In this document: positions 27,452 through 37,145 of the stretch, piece after piece
How positions within the stretch are numbered: the first letter of the stretch is position 1
How the letters are laid out: every line of letters starts with the position of its first letter
Origin: Capnocytophaga felis
GTDB taxonomy: Bacteria > Bacteroidota > Bacteroidia > Flavobacteriales > Flavobacteriaceae
Reading direction: 5' to 3'
Assembly (NCBI RefSeq): GCF_009684755.1
Contig: NZ_BLBC01000009.1
Coordinates: 74,260-138,259 of the forward strand
Length of the DNA stretch: 64,000 nt
Position numbers and translations under genes: made by a program
The notes under the pieces: generated by a model
The model's database searches: none
What the model was told of the DNA's origin: nothing
The model's input: only the letters and a program-made list of their open reading frames with translations

Positions 27452-28480
27452 TTATTTATTTTCCAAATATTTTTTTTCGATATCTAAAAATCGCTTCATC
27501 AAAGCAGGTAATTTCTTGAAAATCACATACGATTTATTATAATCGGAATATCCTATTGCTGGTGCACCCTGCAATACTTCATCATCTTCTACATTTCTGA
27601 TAACACCTGATTGTGCTTGAATCTTCACCCGATTTCCAATATTCAAATGCCCCACAATTCCTACCTGACCACCAATCATACAACTTTCACCTATTTTGGT
27701 AGAACCTGCCACACCCGTTTGTGCAGCAATTACTGTATTCTTGCCAATTTCCACATTATGAGCTATTTGTATTTGATTATCTAATTTTACGCCTTTACGG
27801 ATAATTGTTGAACCCAAAGTGGCACGGTCAATGGTGCTTCCGGCCCCTATATCAACATAATCTTCAATGATAACATTTCCAATTTGCGGAACTTTATTGT
27901 AAAAACCTTCCTGAACGGGAGCAAATCCAAATCCGTCAGCACCTAATATAACCCCAGCGTGCAATGTACAGTGCTTTCCTATAACTGTTTCTGAATATAT
28001 TTTGCAACCGGCAAATAACGTGGTATTATCACCAATAGTCACATTATCACCAACATAAGTGTTGGGATAAATTTTCACATTATTACCTAAAACTACATTT
28101 TCTCCGATATAGGAAAAAGCCCCAATATATACATCTTCTCCTATTCGTGCTGATTTTGAGATGAAAACCGGTTCCTCAATTCCTTTTTTATTTAGCTTTA
28201 TCTGATTATAATATTCCAGCAATTTCGAGAAAGCCGAATAGGCATCATCTACCTTAACCAAAGTAACTGAAAGTTCACTTTCTGTTTCAAAAGTTTTGTT
28301 AACTATTGCTACAGAAGCTTTTGTAGTGTATATGTAATTCTTATACTTCGGATTTGCCAAAAAAGTAAGGCTTCCTTCCTCTCCTTCCTCTATTTTTGAA
28401 AGTTTGTATATCTCTACATCAGGATTTCCTTCTACTTCTCCGTGTAATATATTTGCTATTTGTAAAGCTGTAAATTTCAC
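27452..28480 (-). CDS. lpxD: UDP-3-O-acylglucosamine N-acyltransferase
   Basis: The 342-residue protein has an N-terminal LpxD domain ([20 protein letters not shown]), a beta-helix of hexapeptide turns, and the catalytic His in [22 protein letters not shown]-terminal helix closes it. It adds the second hydroxyacyl chain in lipid A synthesis. It is first in the lpxD-lpxC/fabZ-lpxA-efp group. Confidence 0.96.
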   Translation of the reverse strand: MKFTALQIANILHGEVEGNPDVEIYKLSKIEEGEEGSLTFLANPKYKNYIYTTKASVAIVNKTFETESELSVTLVKVDDAYSAFSKLLEYYNQIKLNKKGIEEPVFISKSARIGEDVYIGAFSYIGENVVLGNNVKIYPNTYVGDNVTIGDNTTLFAGCKIYSETVIGKHCTLHAGVILGADGFGFAPVQEGFYNKVPQIGNVIIEDYVDIGAGSTIDRATLGSTIIRKGVKLDNQIQIAHNVEIGKNTVIAAQTGVAGSTKIGESCMIGGQVGIVGHLNIGNRVKIQAQSGVIRNVEDDEVLQGAPAIGYSDYNKSYVIFKKLPALMKRFLDIEKKYLENK

Positions 28481-28574
28481 TTTTGTACTTTTAAATTCCT
28501 AAAAACCAATACTGTAAAAAATAAAAATTATTTTTTTCATTTACAGTAAAAACAATATTTCGTTTTTTCCGCAA

Positions 28575-28582
28575 CAAAAATA
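28575..28582 (-). promoter_or_regulatory. -7 box upstream of lpxD
   Basis: The minus strand reads TATTTTTG, a full TAnnTTTG match, 95 bp upstream of the lpxD start. The 28481-28683 gap between tamL and lpxD holds no gene. Confidence 0.4.
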
Positions 28583-28683
28583 GAAAAATAATTTAAAAGA
28601 ACATTAAATATTATTTTTTTTAGGTTTTATATGCTCCGAATTATAAACATTTTAGCAATTATAGTTTATCTTCAAAAAATTCC

Positions 28684-31242
28684 TTAAAAAGGATAGTTTA
28701 TTCCTATGTTGTAAACCAAATTTTTTAAAGATACATCCGTAAACCAACGACTTCCTACTGAATTTGCCGGATTGTATATTCTGTTAGCGACATCCAATCG
28801 GAAAACAAAAAATCCAAAATCATACCGAAGCCCTAAACCCGAACTCACCCCAACATCCTTCAGCGATGAAAGATTTTTGAATTTGTACGAATCAAACGAA
28901 ACATCATCAAGAACATTCCAAATGTTACCTGCATCAGTAAAAATTGCTCCTTTAAAACTTCCTGCTATTGGGAAACGATACTCTAAATTCAATGTAAGTT
29001 TCATATTTGCTTCATTGTAATCCAAAATAGATTCACTGCTTCCCGGTCCCAAACTATAAGCCCTCCATCCGCGGTTATCACTTGAGCCTCCTGCAAAGTA
29101 GCTTTGTGAAAAAGGAATATTTTTTGAGTTTCCATACGGAATAGCAACCCCTAAAAAGCCACGAAACGCTAAAGAACTCTGCTCCCCTATTGGCCAATGC
29201 TTAATGTAATCAAGTTCTGTTTTTACAAATTGAGCGTATTCAACTCCCAAAAATTTTCTTGGATTGCTCTCCTCTTTTACAACACCATACAAACTTGAAA
29301 ATAAGTTCAACAAGCTACCCGCACTTTCCAATTTCACACGGAATTGCGAAAAATCTCTTTGGAAAAACTGCGAATTGTTATTAAATATATAGGTAAAACT
29401 CGTTGAAAGAATGAAATCATTACGTGTAAGTCTTTCTTGTCTTTGTCCTATACTCAAAATTGGCGTTATATCTTCCTCTTTAAGAGTTACTCTCTGATTG
29501 ATAATATCGTTAAAAAATCCTGATGTCCCTTTTTCTACAATCAAATCTCCTTGATCATCTAAATACGAGGGGTCAAGTGTGTATTTTTTAGCAATTGTAT
29601 TCAATCGATTGTAGGTAGATCTATAAATATTGAAAAAATTCCCCGGATTTAAGTTATGTACGTATTGAACATTCAGTAAATCAAACACGGTTTTATCATT
29701 GCGTGGATTCCAAGAATATCGCAATACTCCTGTCACATTTTGCTTATCTAAACCGATGTTGGTTTGGTAACTCGTACCCACTTGCAACATCGTTTGCGGA
29801 GTCATAGAATATGGGATTATTTTAGTTGTATTTAAAAAGAACAATATCTCAGGAAAAACCAAACGAATATCCCCGCTGATTTCTGACATATTGAAAAATC
29901 TTTTCTCACTTGAATTTCTTTGTGAAGCGAAAGTTCCCTGCAAATTCAATTCCAATATTTCACTTCTTCTAAAAGCATTTCTTGTTGCAAATGAAGTTCC
30001 TAACGTGATACCAATTTGTTCAATTTCAGAGCGTTTTATTTCGTTTGTAAGCCGAAGCGAAAACTTATCCAACGGAGCTAAATATATGTTAGCATCTAAA
30101 TTTTTCTGAAGCGTGTCATTTTCAGTATATTTAAACTCAATATTCGGATATTTAAAAATACGTAAATTATTGATTTGCTTATAGGTAAGTCCTCTATTTT
30201 CATCTGAATAAGTTGCTCCTTTTTCCAAAGCCGAAGCCATTTTCAAAATACGAGGTTTGTATTTCAATTTATCTTTATAAAATATTGTTATATCCTTATA
30301 AGTAATTGAATCCAAAGTTTTTGGATCCATAGTGTAATCATAATCGGTAAAAATTCGGATGTTGTTAAGGTAATGAACTTTATAAACTTTTTTAGTGATA
30401 ATATCCCCATCACGCTCAATCAAATCATCAATAACAGTTGTTACGTCCAGCTTTTGGTCTTTATTTTCCTGAATCGTGTCACGCTCAATCTCAAAATTTA
30501 TTGAACTTGGCTGAAATGTATAAAAACCATTATTCCTAAATAAAGTTGTAAGGCGGCTGCGTTCGCTGTTAAAATCACTTAATTGATACGGATTTCCCGA
30601 CTTCAAAAAACTGTTATATAAATGTGTATCATACACAGAATCAATCTCGGAAGAAGCTATGGAAGTTTTTAAAGTATCCAAATAGTAACGCTCTCCGGTT
30701 TGAATATGATAAGAAACAATTGCTCTTTTTTTCTTACTTTTAGGATTATAAATCACGCTATCTTTCACAGTAGAATTAAAATATCCGATACTATTATGAT
30801 ATGATTTTAAGTAATTTACGGTTGATTTTGTTTTTGAACTGTCCAAAATAACGGGAGCTTCACCAATGTTTTTCAACTGCTTGTGTATTCCTGAAACCAA
30901 AAAAGATTGTTTTAATCGTCTGACTTGTTTTTGCGACAATATTCTTTCCAAAGAACTGTTCCACTTTGGGTGTTCATCAAGCCAATCTTGAAAATCTTCC
31001 TCAGGATTTGGTTTCGCAGCGTTATATATGTATAAGCCCAAAGGCAACCCAAACAAAGACGCATTTGGCTTTTGTAAAATAAAATTATTTATCTTTGCGT
31101 CTTCTGTTTTTTTATCATTTACGTAAACTGTATTCTCTTTGAGTAAATACGAATTTTCAGGAACTCTTTTTACAGTATTACAAGCTGATAATAAAACAGA
31201 TACCAGTGCAAAAAGTGATATTTTAGGAATAAATAATCTCAC
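28684..31242 (-). CDS. tamL: Outer-membrane assembly lipoprotein TamL (BamA/TamA family)
   Basis: The 852-residue protein begins with a lipoprotein signal (VLLSAC, Cys at residue 21). POTRA-like domains follow (about 100-430, with FLVSGIHKQLKNIGEAPVIL and QTGERYYL segments). The C-terminal half is a 16-strand-type Omp85 barrel ending GINYPF, with the FAGGSSDNRGWRAYSLGPGS lid-loop motif typical of the family. A lipid-anchored TamA is the TamL variant described for Bacteroidota. It should sit in the outer membrane and help insert beta-barrel proteins. The inner-membrane partner tamB, often adjacent, is not next to it. It is divergent from the methyltransferase gene. Confidence 0.85.
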   Translation of the reverse strand: MRLFIPKISLFALVSVLLSACNTVKRVPENSYLLKENTVYVNDKKTEDAKINNFILQKPNASLFGLPLGLYIYNAAKPNPEEDFQDWLDEHPKWNSSLERILSQKQVRRLKQSFLVSGIHKQLKNIGEAPVILDSSKTKSTVNYLKSYHNSIGYFNSTVKDSVIYNPKSKKKRAIVSYHIQTGERYYLDTLKTSIASSEIDSVYDTHLYNSFLKSGNPYQLSDFNSERSRLTTLFRNNGFYTFQPSSINFEIERDTIQENKDQKLDVTTVIDDLIERDGDIITKKVYKVHYLNNIRIFTDYDYTMDPKTLDSITYKDITIFYKDKLKYKPRILKMASALEKGATYSDENRGLTYKQINNLRIFKYPNIEFKYTENDTLQKNLDANIYLAPLDKFSLRLTNEIKRSEIEQIGITLGTSFATRNAFRRSEILELNLQGTFASQRNSSEKRFFNMSEISGDIRLVFPEILFFLNTTKIIPYSMTPQTMLQVGTSYQTNIGLDKQNVTGVLRYSWNPRNDKTVFDLLNVQYVHNLNPGNFFNIYRSTYNRLNTIAKKYTLDPSYLDDQGDLIVEKGTSGFFNDIINQRVTLKEEDITPILSIGQRQERLTRNDFILSTSFTYIFNNNSQFFQRDFSQFRVKLESAGSLLNLFSSLYGVVKEESNPRKFLGVEYAQFVKTELDYIKHWPIGEQSSLAFRGFLGVAIPYGNSKNIPFSQSYFAGGSSDNRGWRAYSLGPGSSESILDYNEANMKLTLNLEYRFPIAGSFKGAIFTDAGNIWNVLDDVSFDSYKFKNLSSLKDVGVSSGLGLRYDFGFFVFRLDVANRIYNPANSVGSRWFTDVSLKNLVYNIGINYPF

Positions 31243-31262
31243 AAACTTTTGTTTTTAGGGCT

Positions 31263-31270
31263 CAAAAATA
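31263..31270 (-). promoter_or_regulatory. -7 box of tamL
   Basis: The minus strand reads TATTTTTG, 20 bp upstream of the tamL start, in the 38-bp gap to the divergent methyltransferase gene. Confidence 0.45.
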
Positions 31271-31280
31271 CATATTTTTT

Positions 31281-32015
31281 ATGGTTAGCAAAAATCAAAT
31301 TAAACTTATTCAGAAGTTACAACAAAAAAAATATCGTTTTCAGCATCAAATGTTTATAGTGGAAGGCAAAAAATCAATTATTGAATTTCTACAAACAAAC
31401 TTTGATGTCGAGCAAATTTTTGTTACAGAATACTTTTCTGAAAAATTACCAAAAAACAAAACAATCATCACCACAAAAGAAGAATTAAAAAAAATTAGTT
31501 CGCTTAAAAATCCGGATGAGGGATTTGCCATTTTCAGAATTCCTAAAGCACAACCTATTCAACATAAAGGACTTATATTAGCTCTGGACGACATTCGTGA
31601 CCCGGGCAATTTAGGAACCATCATTCGGCTTTGTGATTGGTTTGGCATACAACAACTGGTTTGCAGCGAAGAAACGGTAGATTGTTACAATCCAAAAGTA
31701 GTGCAAGCATCAATGGGTTCGCTAACTCGTGTAAACATTCATTACACTGATTTACAGGACTTTTTCAACAATACAACATTGCCAATTTACGCAACAGCTA
31801 TGAACGGTGAAAACGTATATCAAACTCATTTTCCTGAAGATTTTATCCTGATAATGGGCAACGAAGCTAACGGAATTTCAGAGAAAGTATTCAAATTTGC
31901 CTCAAAAAAAATTACAATTCCCCGTTTTGGACAATTGCAACAAACTGAAAGTTTGAATGTTGCAACCGCAACTGCTATTTTACTGAGCGAAGTTAGAAGA
32001 AATTCACAAAAATAA
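31281..32015 (+). CDS. TrmH/SpoU-family RNA 2'-O-methyltransferase
   Basis: The 244-residue protein has an N-terminal RNA-binding substrate domain (residues 1-95) and a SPOUT knot domain with the three SpoU motifs: DIRDPGNLGTIIR, LIMGNEANGIS and IPRFGQLQQTESLNVATATAILL. It would methylate ribose in rRNA or tRNA; the exact target is not clear. The C-terminal motif has a short insertion (RFGQLQQTESLN) compared with the usual spacing, which is common in Flavobacteriia (recall). Confidence 0.9.
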   Translation: MVSKNQIKLIQKLQQKKYRFQHQMFIVEGKKSIIEFLQTNFDVEQIFVTEYFSEKLPKNKTIITTKEELKKISSLKNPDEGFAIFRIPKAQPIQHKGLILALDDIRDPGNLGTIIRLCDWFGIQQLVCSEETVDCYNPKVVQASMGSLTRVNIHYTDLQDFFNNTTLPIYATAMNGENVYQTHFPEDFILIMGNEANGISEKVFKFASKKITIPRFGQLQQTESLNVATATAILLSEVRRNSQK

Positions 32016-32088
32016 AATCTATGCGTCTATCCTAAATATTATGTTTTAAAACGGCAATATTACATCAATTACATAAAATAATTTAAGT

Positions 32089-33957
32089 ATGAAAAAAAAT
32101 ATCCAAACATTAATGTTTTCTTCCTTAATTTTTCTTTTTTTTGCAGCCGCTTGTAAAAATAAAGAAGAAAAGCCCAACAAACAGATGAAAGAAAGCAACA
32201 AAAAAGTAGTATATCAAGTATTTACAAGGTTGTTCGGTAATACAAACAATACGAACAAACCTTGGGGAACAAAACAGGAAAACGGCGTGGGCAAATTTTC
32301 CGATTTCACCGACAAAGCTCTGCAAGAAATCAAAGACTTAGGAGCCACGCACATTTGGTTCACGGGCGTTCCTCATCACGCTTTGGTGGGCGATTACACC
32401 GCCATCGGAATTTCAAACGACGCCCCCGAAGTGGTCAAAGGACGTGCCGGGTCGCCTTACGCCGTGAAAGATTACTACAACGTAAATCCCGATTTGGCAG
32501 ACAACCCCGAAAACCGATTGGAAGAATTTAAAGCCCTGATTGAACGCACCCATAAAAACGGACTCAAAGTTATCATCGATATTGTACCCAACCACGTGGC
32601 ACGTAAATACGAAAGCGTTTCCAAACCTCAAGGTATCAAAGGTTTTGGAGAAGATGACAACACTTCCGTACAATACGATGTAAACAATAATTTTTATTAC
32701 AATCCCGGTGAAGCTTTCCAAGTACCTGACTATCCGCACGATTTCCTTCCGTTAAACAAAGAAGCCATCGCCAACGACAGAAAGTTTCACGAATTTCCTG
32801 CCAAATGGACAGGCAACGGCTCACGAAAATCAAAACCCGATTTCAACGATTGGTACGAAACCGTAAAGCTCAACTTCGGGGTGCGACCCGATGGCACAAA
32901 AGATTTCCCCGAACTTTCGGACGACTTCAACGATAAGGACTACAAGGCTCATTTCCAATTCTGGGAATCGAAAACCGTTCCCAATACGTGGCTGAAATTC
33001 AAAGATATTGCCCTATTTTGGCTCAGTTTAGGCGTGGACGGATTCCGTTTTGATATGGCGGAAATGGTTCCCGTTGAGTTTTGGAGTTATCTGAATTCCA
33101 ACATCAAAATGAAAAATCCCGATGCCTTTTTGTTGGCGGAAATCTACAACCCGAAAGCCTATCGCGATTATATTCGCAAAGGAAAAATGGACTATTTGTA
33201 CGATAAAGTACAGTTGTACGACACGCTGCGGGGCATCATTTCACACGGACGCTCCACCGACGCCATTGCTCCCATACAAAAAGAGCTTGCCGATATTTCC
33301 GAAAATATGTTGCACTTTCTGGAAAACCACGACGAACAACGCATCGCATCGCCTGAGTTTGCCGGGTATCCCGAAAAAGCCAAACCTGCGATGACCGTTT
33401 CCACGCTTATCAGCGATGCTCCCGTGATGATTTATTTTGGGCAGGAAGTGGGCGAAAAAGGAGCTGAACGAGGCGGTTTCGGAAGTCCGTCTCGCACCTC
33501 TATTTTTGATTACGTAGGTGTTCCCGCTCACCAACGTTGGATGAACAACAAACAGTTTGACGGAGGGCAACTTTCTGAAAATGAAAAACAATTACGCGAT
33601 TTCTACAAGCGTTTATTGAATCTTCCGGTCAGCGGATTTTATGCCGATATTCACGAGCATAACCGAAAAAACACGGAATTCTACAACGATAAGGTATATG
33701 CCTTTGTACGCGGAGATGAAGAAAATCAATGGATTGTAATCGTGAATTTCAGCGATACGGACGGATTCGGGTTCGACCTACAAATTCCTCAATTTATTAT
33801 CGGGAGCTGGTTCCTAAACGACGGAACATACACCGCAATTGATGCTCTTTACGAAAATCAAAAAACAGCTTTGAACATTACCAACGGACAGGGAAAAATG
33901 CGAGTGGATATCGCTCCGCTACAATCATTGGTGTTTAAAATTTCTAAAAGCCATTAA
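32089..33957 (+). CDS. GH13 alpha-amylase family lipoprotein
   Basis: The 622-residue protein begins with a lipoprotein signal peptide (FFAAAC, Cys22), so it is probably anchored in an outer or inner membrane. GH13 residues are in place: VIIDIVPNHV (about 162-170), DGFRFDMAE with nucleophile Asp322, LLAEIYNP with acid/base Glu351, and FLENHDEQR with Asp415. It should cleave alpha-1,4 glucans, like SusG. No SusC/SusD pair or maltose regulator is near, so it works alone here. The gene is visibly richer in C-ending codons than neighbours, like galM and galK. Terminated by a strong hairpin. Confidence 0.9.
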   Translation: MKKNIQTLMFSSLIFLFFAAACKNKEEKPNKQMKESNKKVVYQVFTRLFGNTNNTNKPWGTKQENGVGKFSDFTDKALQEIKDLGATHIWFTGVPHHALVGDYTAIGISNDAPEVVKGRAGSPYAVKDYYNVNPDLADNPENRLEEFKALIERTHKNGLKVIIDIVPNHVARKYESVSKPQGIKGFGEDDNTSVQYDVNNNFYYNPGEAFQVPDYPHDFLPLNKEAIANDRKFHEFPAKWTGNGSRKSKPDFNDWYETVKLNFGVRPDGTKDFPELSDDFNDKDYKAHFQFWESKTVPNTWLKFKDIALFWLSLGVDGFRFDMAEMVPVEFWSYLNSNIKMKNPDAFLLAEIYNPKAYRDYIRKGKMDYLYDKVQLYDTLRGIISHGRSTDAIAPIQKELADISENMLHFLENHDEQRIASPEFAGYPEKAKPAMTVSTLISDAPVMIYFGQEVGEKGAERGGFGSPSRTSIFDYVGVPAHQRWMNNKQFDGGQLSENEKQLRDFYKRLLNLPVSGFYADIHEHNRKNTEFYNDKVYAFVRGDEENQWIVIVNFSDTDGFGFDLQIPQFIIGSWFLNDGTYTAIDALYENQKTALNITNGQGKMRVDIAPLQSLVFKISKSH

Positions 33958-34016
33958 AAAAATTAGATTGCCTACCTTATGGCAGAACTCTTTATCTATT
34001 TATAAATTAACCCTAT

Positions 34017-34053
34017 ATGGGAGCGTATGTAATATGCTCCCATTATTTTTTTA
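34017..34053 (+). terminator. Rho-independent terminator after the amylase gene
   Basis: ATGGGAGC (34017-34024) pairs with GCTCCCAT (34036-34043), followed by TATTTTTTT. It lies 60 bp after the amylase stop and just before array B. Confidence 0.85.
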
Positions 34054-34119
34054 AAAAAGTATGTAGTATGTGCCTATATATGTATCACAATATTAACTAA
34101 ACGAAACAATCATACAATA

Positions 34120-34640
34120 TCAAGTATAAAGAATAAAAATATTAATATCATATCACTACAATAGGAAGAAATATTTTTATTTTAAGAAATCGTACTACTA
34201 CGACAACAGAAAATATTTTTAAAAGACGGATTCATAGCAATACAACAGGAATAAATGTTTTTATTTTAAGAAATCGTACCACTACAACAATAGAAAATAT
34301 TTTTAAAAGACAGATTCATAGCAATACGACAGGAAGAAATATTTTTATTTTAAAAAATCGTACCATACGACAACAGCAAATATTTTTAAAAGACGGATTC
34401 ATAGCAATACGATAGGAATAAATATTTTTATTTTACAAAATCGTACCACTACAATGATAACAAATATTTTTAAAATAGGAATTCATAGCAATACGATAAA
34501 AATAAATGTTTTTATTTTAATAAATCATACCGCTACGATAATAACAAATATTTTTAAAATAAGAATTCATAGCAATACGATAGGAAGAAATGTTTTTATT
34601 TTAAGAAATCGTACCACTACGACAACCACAAATATTTTTA
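34120..34640. repeat. Tandem array B, 84-bp units made of two 42-bp halves
   Basis: About six units fill the gap between the amylase terminator and the acyltransferase terminator. The GGA-type unit markers are at 34164, 34248, 34332, 34415, 34499 and 34583, that is 84, 84, 83, 84 and 84 bp apart. Each unit holds two related 42-bp halves. Both begin AAATATTTTTA. One continues with TTTTAAGAAATCGTACCACTAC, the other with AAAGACGGATTCATAGCAATAC. So this is a 42-bp array with an alternating higher-order pattern. It is AT-rich and noncoding as judged by lack of start sites and protein-like composition. Confidence 0.9.
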
Positions 34641-34682
34641 AAAACAAAAACCTTCGCCAAAGCTAAGAACTCTGACGAAGGT
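34636..34682 (-). terminator. Terminator of the lipid A acyltransferase gene
   Basis: On the minus strand ACCTTCG (complement of 34676-34682) pairs with CGAAGGT (complement of 34650-34656), then TTTTTGTTTTT. It sits 30 bp downstream of the acyltransferase stop and borders array B. Confidence 0.75.
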
Positions 34683-34712
34683 AGAAGTATGTTTATGTCC
34701 TGCAGAATAAGG

Positions 34713-35576
34713 TTACATTCTTTTGAAACGGTTATGCGTCCAAAGATAATACTCAGGTTGTTTGTAGATTTGTTGGTTGAGACGTTCAAAAAACATATCG
34801 GTTATTTGGTAATCAGGCATTTCTGTAGGATTGGCTGACAGCAATTCAAAAGTGGTTTGATAGTATCCACGTTTTATTTTTTGAATATTTGCAAACAAAA
34901 TCACTGCATTGAGTTGCTTTCCCATTCGTTCTGCTCCCGTAAAAACAGGCACACGAAGCCCCAAAAACGGACGGCGATAACTCTTGGAGTTGTTCGGCAC
35001 TTGGTCGGCAGCGAAGCCATAACAGCAAAGAAGCCCTTGGTCTCTATGGCGTTTCATTTCCGCGGAAGCTCTGTATCGTGATAGCAAAAAACTTTTGTGC
35101 TTCATTCGTACTTTCTGTACAAGTCGGTCAAAATACTTGTTACTCAGTGGTGTATAAAGTGCGTAAGGTTTGTGGTTTAAATTGTAAGCCAGTGAAAGCA
35201 ACCATTCATAACTTGCATAATGTCCGCACATTAGGATTATGCTTCGGTTTTCAATACTTTTTTCTTTGAATATTTCCAAATTGGTATAAGTCATTCGTTG
35301 TTTCATTTCTTTCTCGGACATTCCGTAGGATTTTATCATTTCCAAAAATATGTCGCAGAAATGTCTGTAGAATTTTTTTTCGATATTCAATAATTCCGTT
35401 TGCGTTTTAAAAGGAAAAGCAACATTCAAATTCTTACGAACAACTTCTACCCTGAATTTCAAAAATTTATATATAATAAAATACACAAAATCCGATACTA
35501 TATATAGCAATCGGAAAGGAAGTTTTGACAATATCCAGATAACGGGATACGCCAAAATATATACCAATAAGTTCAT
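34713..35576 (-). CDS. Lipid A biosynthesis acyltransferase (LpxL/HtrB family)
   Basis: The 287-residue protein has an N-terminal membrane anchor (residues 3-38) and the catalytic H(x4)E motif GHYASYEW (His119, Glu124), then the LYTPLSNKYFDRL block used for acceptor binding. It would add a secondary acyl chain to lipid A at the cytosolic face of the inner membrane. Which chain cannot be told. It is a single gene with its own promoter and terminator, away from the lpx cluster, and divergent from a rhomboid gene. Confidence 0.88.
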   Translation of the reverse strand: MNLLVYILAYPVIWILSKLPFRLLYIVSDFVYFIIYKFLKFRVEVVRKNLNVAFPFKTQTELLNIEKKFYRHFCDIFLEMIKSYGMSEKEMKQRMTYTNLEIFKEKSIENRSIILMCGHYASYEWLLSLAYNLNHKPYALYTPLSNKYFDRLVQKVRMKHKSFLLSRYRASAEMKRHRDQGLLCCYGFAADQVPNNSKSYRRPFLGLRVPVFTGAERMGKQLNAVILFANIQKIKRGYYQTTFELLSANPTEMPDYQITDMFFERLNQQIYKQPEYYLWTHNRFKRM

Positions 35577-35594
35577 TTATATCAAAAATTTCTG

Positions 35595-35612
35595 CAAATA
35601 TAATTATATTTG
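35595..35612. promoter_or_regulatory. Back-to-back -7 boxes forming an 18-bp palindrome
   Basis: CAAATATAATTATATTTG is a perfect palindrome. Its right half is TATATTTG on the plus strand (35605-35612) for the rhomboid gene, and its left half is TATATTTG on the minus strand (35595-35602) for the acyltransferase gene. The minus promoter also has a TTG (complement of 35625-35627) at 22 bp spacing. The two boxes are only 2 bp apart, so polymerase could occupy just one orientation at a time. Confidence 0.6.
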
Positions 35613-35631
35613 TCCGAAAAAATTCAATACA

Positions 35632-36276
35632 ATGGGAGATTTAAGTTTGGCAACCATTGCCATAATTATTGCAAATGTGCTTTTTTCTATGCAAGGTTTT
35701 AAGGATTATTCGTTTTTTAATAAATATAAGTTTAGCATTCGTGAAGTTCAACGTGGTGAGTACGTCAGGATGCTAACCAGTGGCTTTCTTCACGCCGATT
35801 GGCAACATCTTATTTTCAATATGATAACGCTGTTTTTCTTTGCCGATGTTGTCATTGCATACGCAGGAATTACGCATTTTGTACTTGTTTATATATTCTC
35901 TCTGATTTTAGGAAGTTTATTTGCGTTGTTCCTTCATCGAAATGAACCTTATTACGCGGCTGTTGGGGCAAGCGGAGCTGTTACGGGGATTTTATACGCC
36001 TCTATTTTGTTTAATCCCAATATGATGATTATAGTTCTTGTAATCCCGATGCCGGCATATGTTTTCGGAATTGGTTACCTGCTTTATTCAATTTACGGAA
36101 TGAAATCACGCACGGATAACATCGGGCATTCGGCTCATTTTGGAGGAGCTGTGGGCGGACTTATTTACGCTCTTGCCTATCAACCATCATTAATTAATAA
36201 AGAACCTTTATTGGTTGTAGGAATGCTGATTCCCATAGCGTTACTATTTATTTTTCGTAAAAAATTGGAACGATAA
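35632..36276 (+). CDS. Rhomboid-family intramembrane serine protease
   Basis: The 214-residue protein has six membrane helices. The catalytic serine is in GASGAVTG (Ser114), the catalytic His in HSAHFGGAVGG (His169), and the HxxxN motif (HLIFN) of helix 2 is present at about 59-63. It would cleave membrane proteins within the bilayer. Substrate is unknown. A second, longer rhomboid is encoded at 60089-60847. This one is divergent from the lipid A acyltransferase gene. Confidence 0.9.
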   Translation: MGDLSLATIAIIIANVLFSMQGFKDYSFFNKYKFSIREVQRGEYVRMLTSGFLHADWQHLIFNMITLFFFADVVIAYAGITHFVLVYIFSLILGSLFALFLHRNEPYYAAVGASGAVTGILYASILFNPNMMIIVLVIPMPAYVFGIGYLLYSIYGMKSRTDNIGHSAHFGGAVGGLIYALAYQPSLINKEPLLVVGMLIPIALLFIFRKKLER

Positions 36277-36329
36277 ACTACGTCGGCATAAAAATTGATT
36301 AAAAACAAAAAATTTAAATTAATTAGATT

Positions 36330-37007
36330 ATGAAACTTTTTTTATTATTATTTGCTTTGGTATCCACTACAATTTCAGCACAATCCATTCCGGCCGTGAA
36401 CGTTACAGGCGAAGGTACTGTTTATGTTACTCCTGATATCGTCAATATTTCATTAAGTATTGAAAATGAAGGAAATGATGTAAAATATCTGAAACAGAAA
36501 AATGCTGATGCTGTTGCAAAAGTAATCCAGATTCTTACCGATGAATTACCTTTGGAGAACTTCCGGACAAGTCACGTTTCGCTAACAAAATACTATGACC
36601 ATAACACCAAAACATACAAATATTACATATCGCAAGGTATTAAAATCAAATTGGAAGATATCAGCAAATATGAATCTCTAATGGAAGCTATTTTTGAAGC
36701 AGGTGTAAATCAGATTGATAATATTGCTTTTGATGTAAAAAACAGAGAAAATTTTCTGCGTGAAGCTCGCCTGGCAGCTGTAGAAGATGCACGGCAAAAG
36801 GCACTTTTTTATGCTGTGAGCTTGGACCAAAATATCGGAAAAGCACTATCAGTTAGTGAATTATCATCAACCTTTGGAACATCTCTCAATGCCGAATTTA
36901 TGGCAGCGTCAGAAATGAAGAGTTCCGCAAAAGAGACCTTAGCAGTTGGAAACATCGCCATCACTGCCAAAATCAATGTAAGTTTTGAATTATTATTAAA
37001 ACAATAA
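36330..37007 (+). CDS. SIMPL-domain (DUF541) periplasmic protein
   Basis: The 225-residue protein has a signal peptide (LLLFALVSTTISAQS, cleavage near residue 18). The SIMPL/DUF541 domain begins VNVTGEGTVYVTPDIVNISL and ends with the LAVGNIAITAKINVSFEL strand. These proteins sit in the periplasm or outer membrane and form oligomers; their role is poorly known. Length is normal. It lies 53 bp after the rhomboid gene and is followed by a terminator. Confidence 0.88.
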   Translation: MKLFLLLFALVSTTISAQSIPAVNVTGEGTVYVTPDIVNISLSIENEGNDVKYLKQKNADAVAKVIQILTDELPLENFRTSHVSLTKYYDHNTKTYKYYISQGIKIKLEDISKYESLMEAIFEAGVNQIDNIAFDVKNRENFLREARLAAVEDARQKALFYAVSLDQNIGKALSVSELSSTFGTSLNAEFMAASEMKSSAKETLAVGNIAITAKINVSFELLLKQ

Positions 37008-37029
37008 TTTTTATTTTACATAGAATATC

Positions 37030-37066
37030 AAAAATCGGGAAACTAAGTTTTTCCCGATTTTTTTAT
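37030..37066 (+). terminator. Rho-independent terminator after the SIMPL gene
   Basis: AAAAATCGGGAAA (37030-37042) pairs with TTTTTCCCGATTTTT (from 37048), and T-rich sequence follows. Confidence 0.85.
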
Positions 37067-37145
37067 TTTTGAAAATATGTATATAAATTTTTCAACCATC
37101 AAATTATTTTTTCTATTTTTACAACGGAATTAAAACCAATTCATT

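Noticed and set aside
32413-32739. Minus-strand frames opposite the amylase gene
   Set aside because: They mirror the GC-richer codons of the real gene and have no start or motif support.
34454-34666. 70-residue frame in array B
   Set aside because: It is Ile/Asn/Thr-rich periodic sequence from the repeat, ending in the terminator region.
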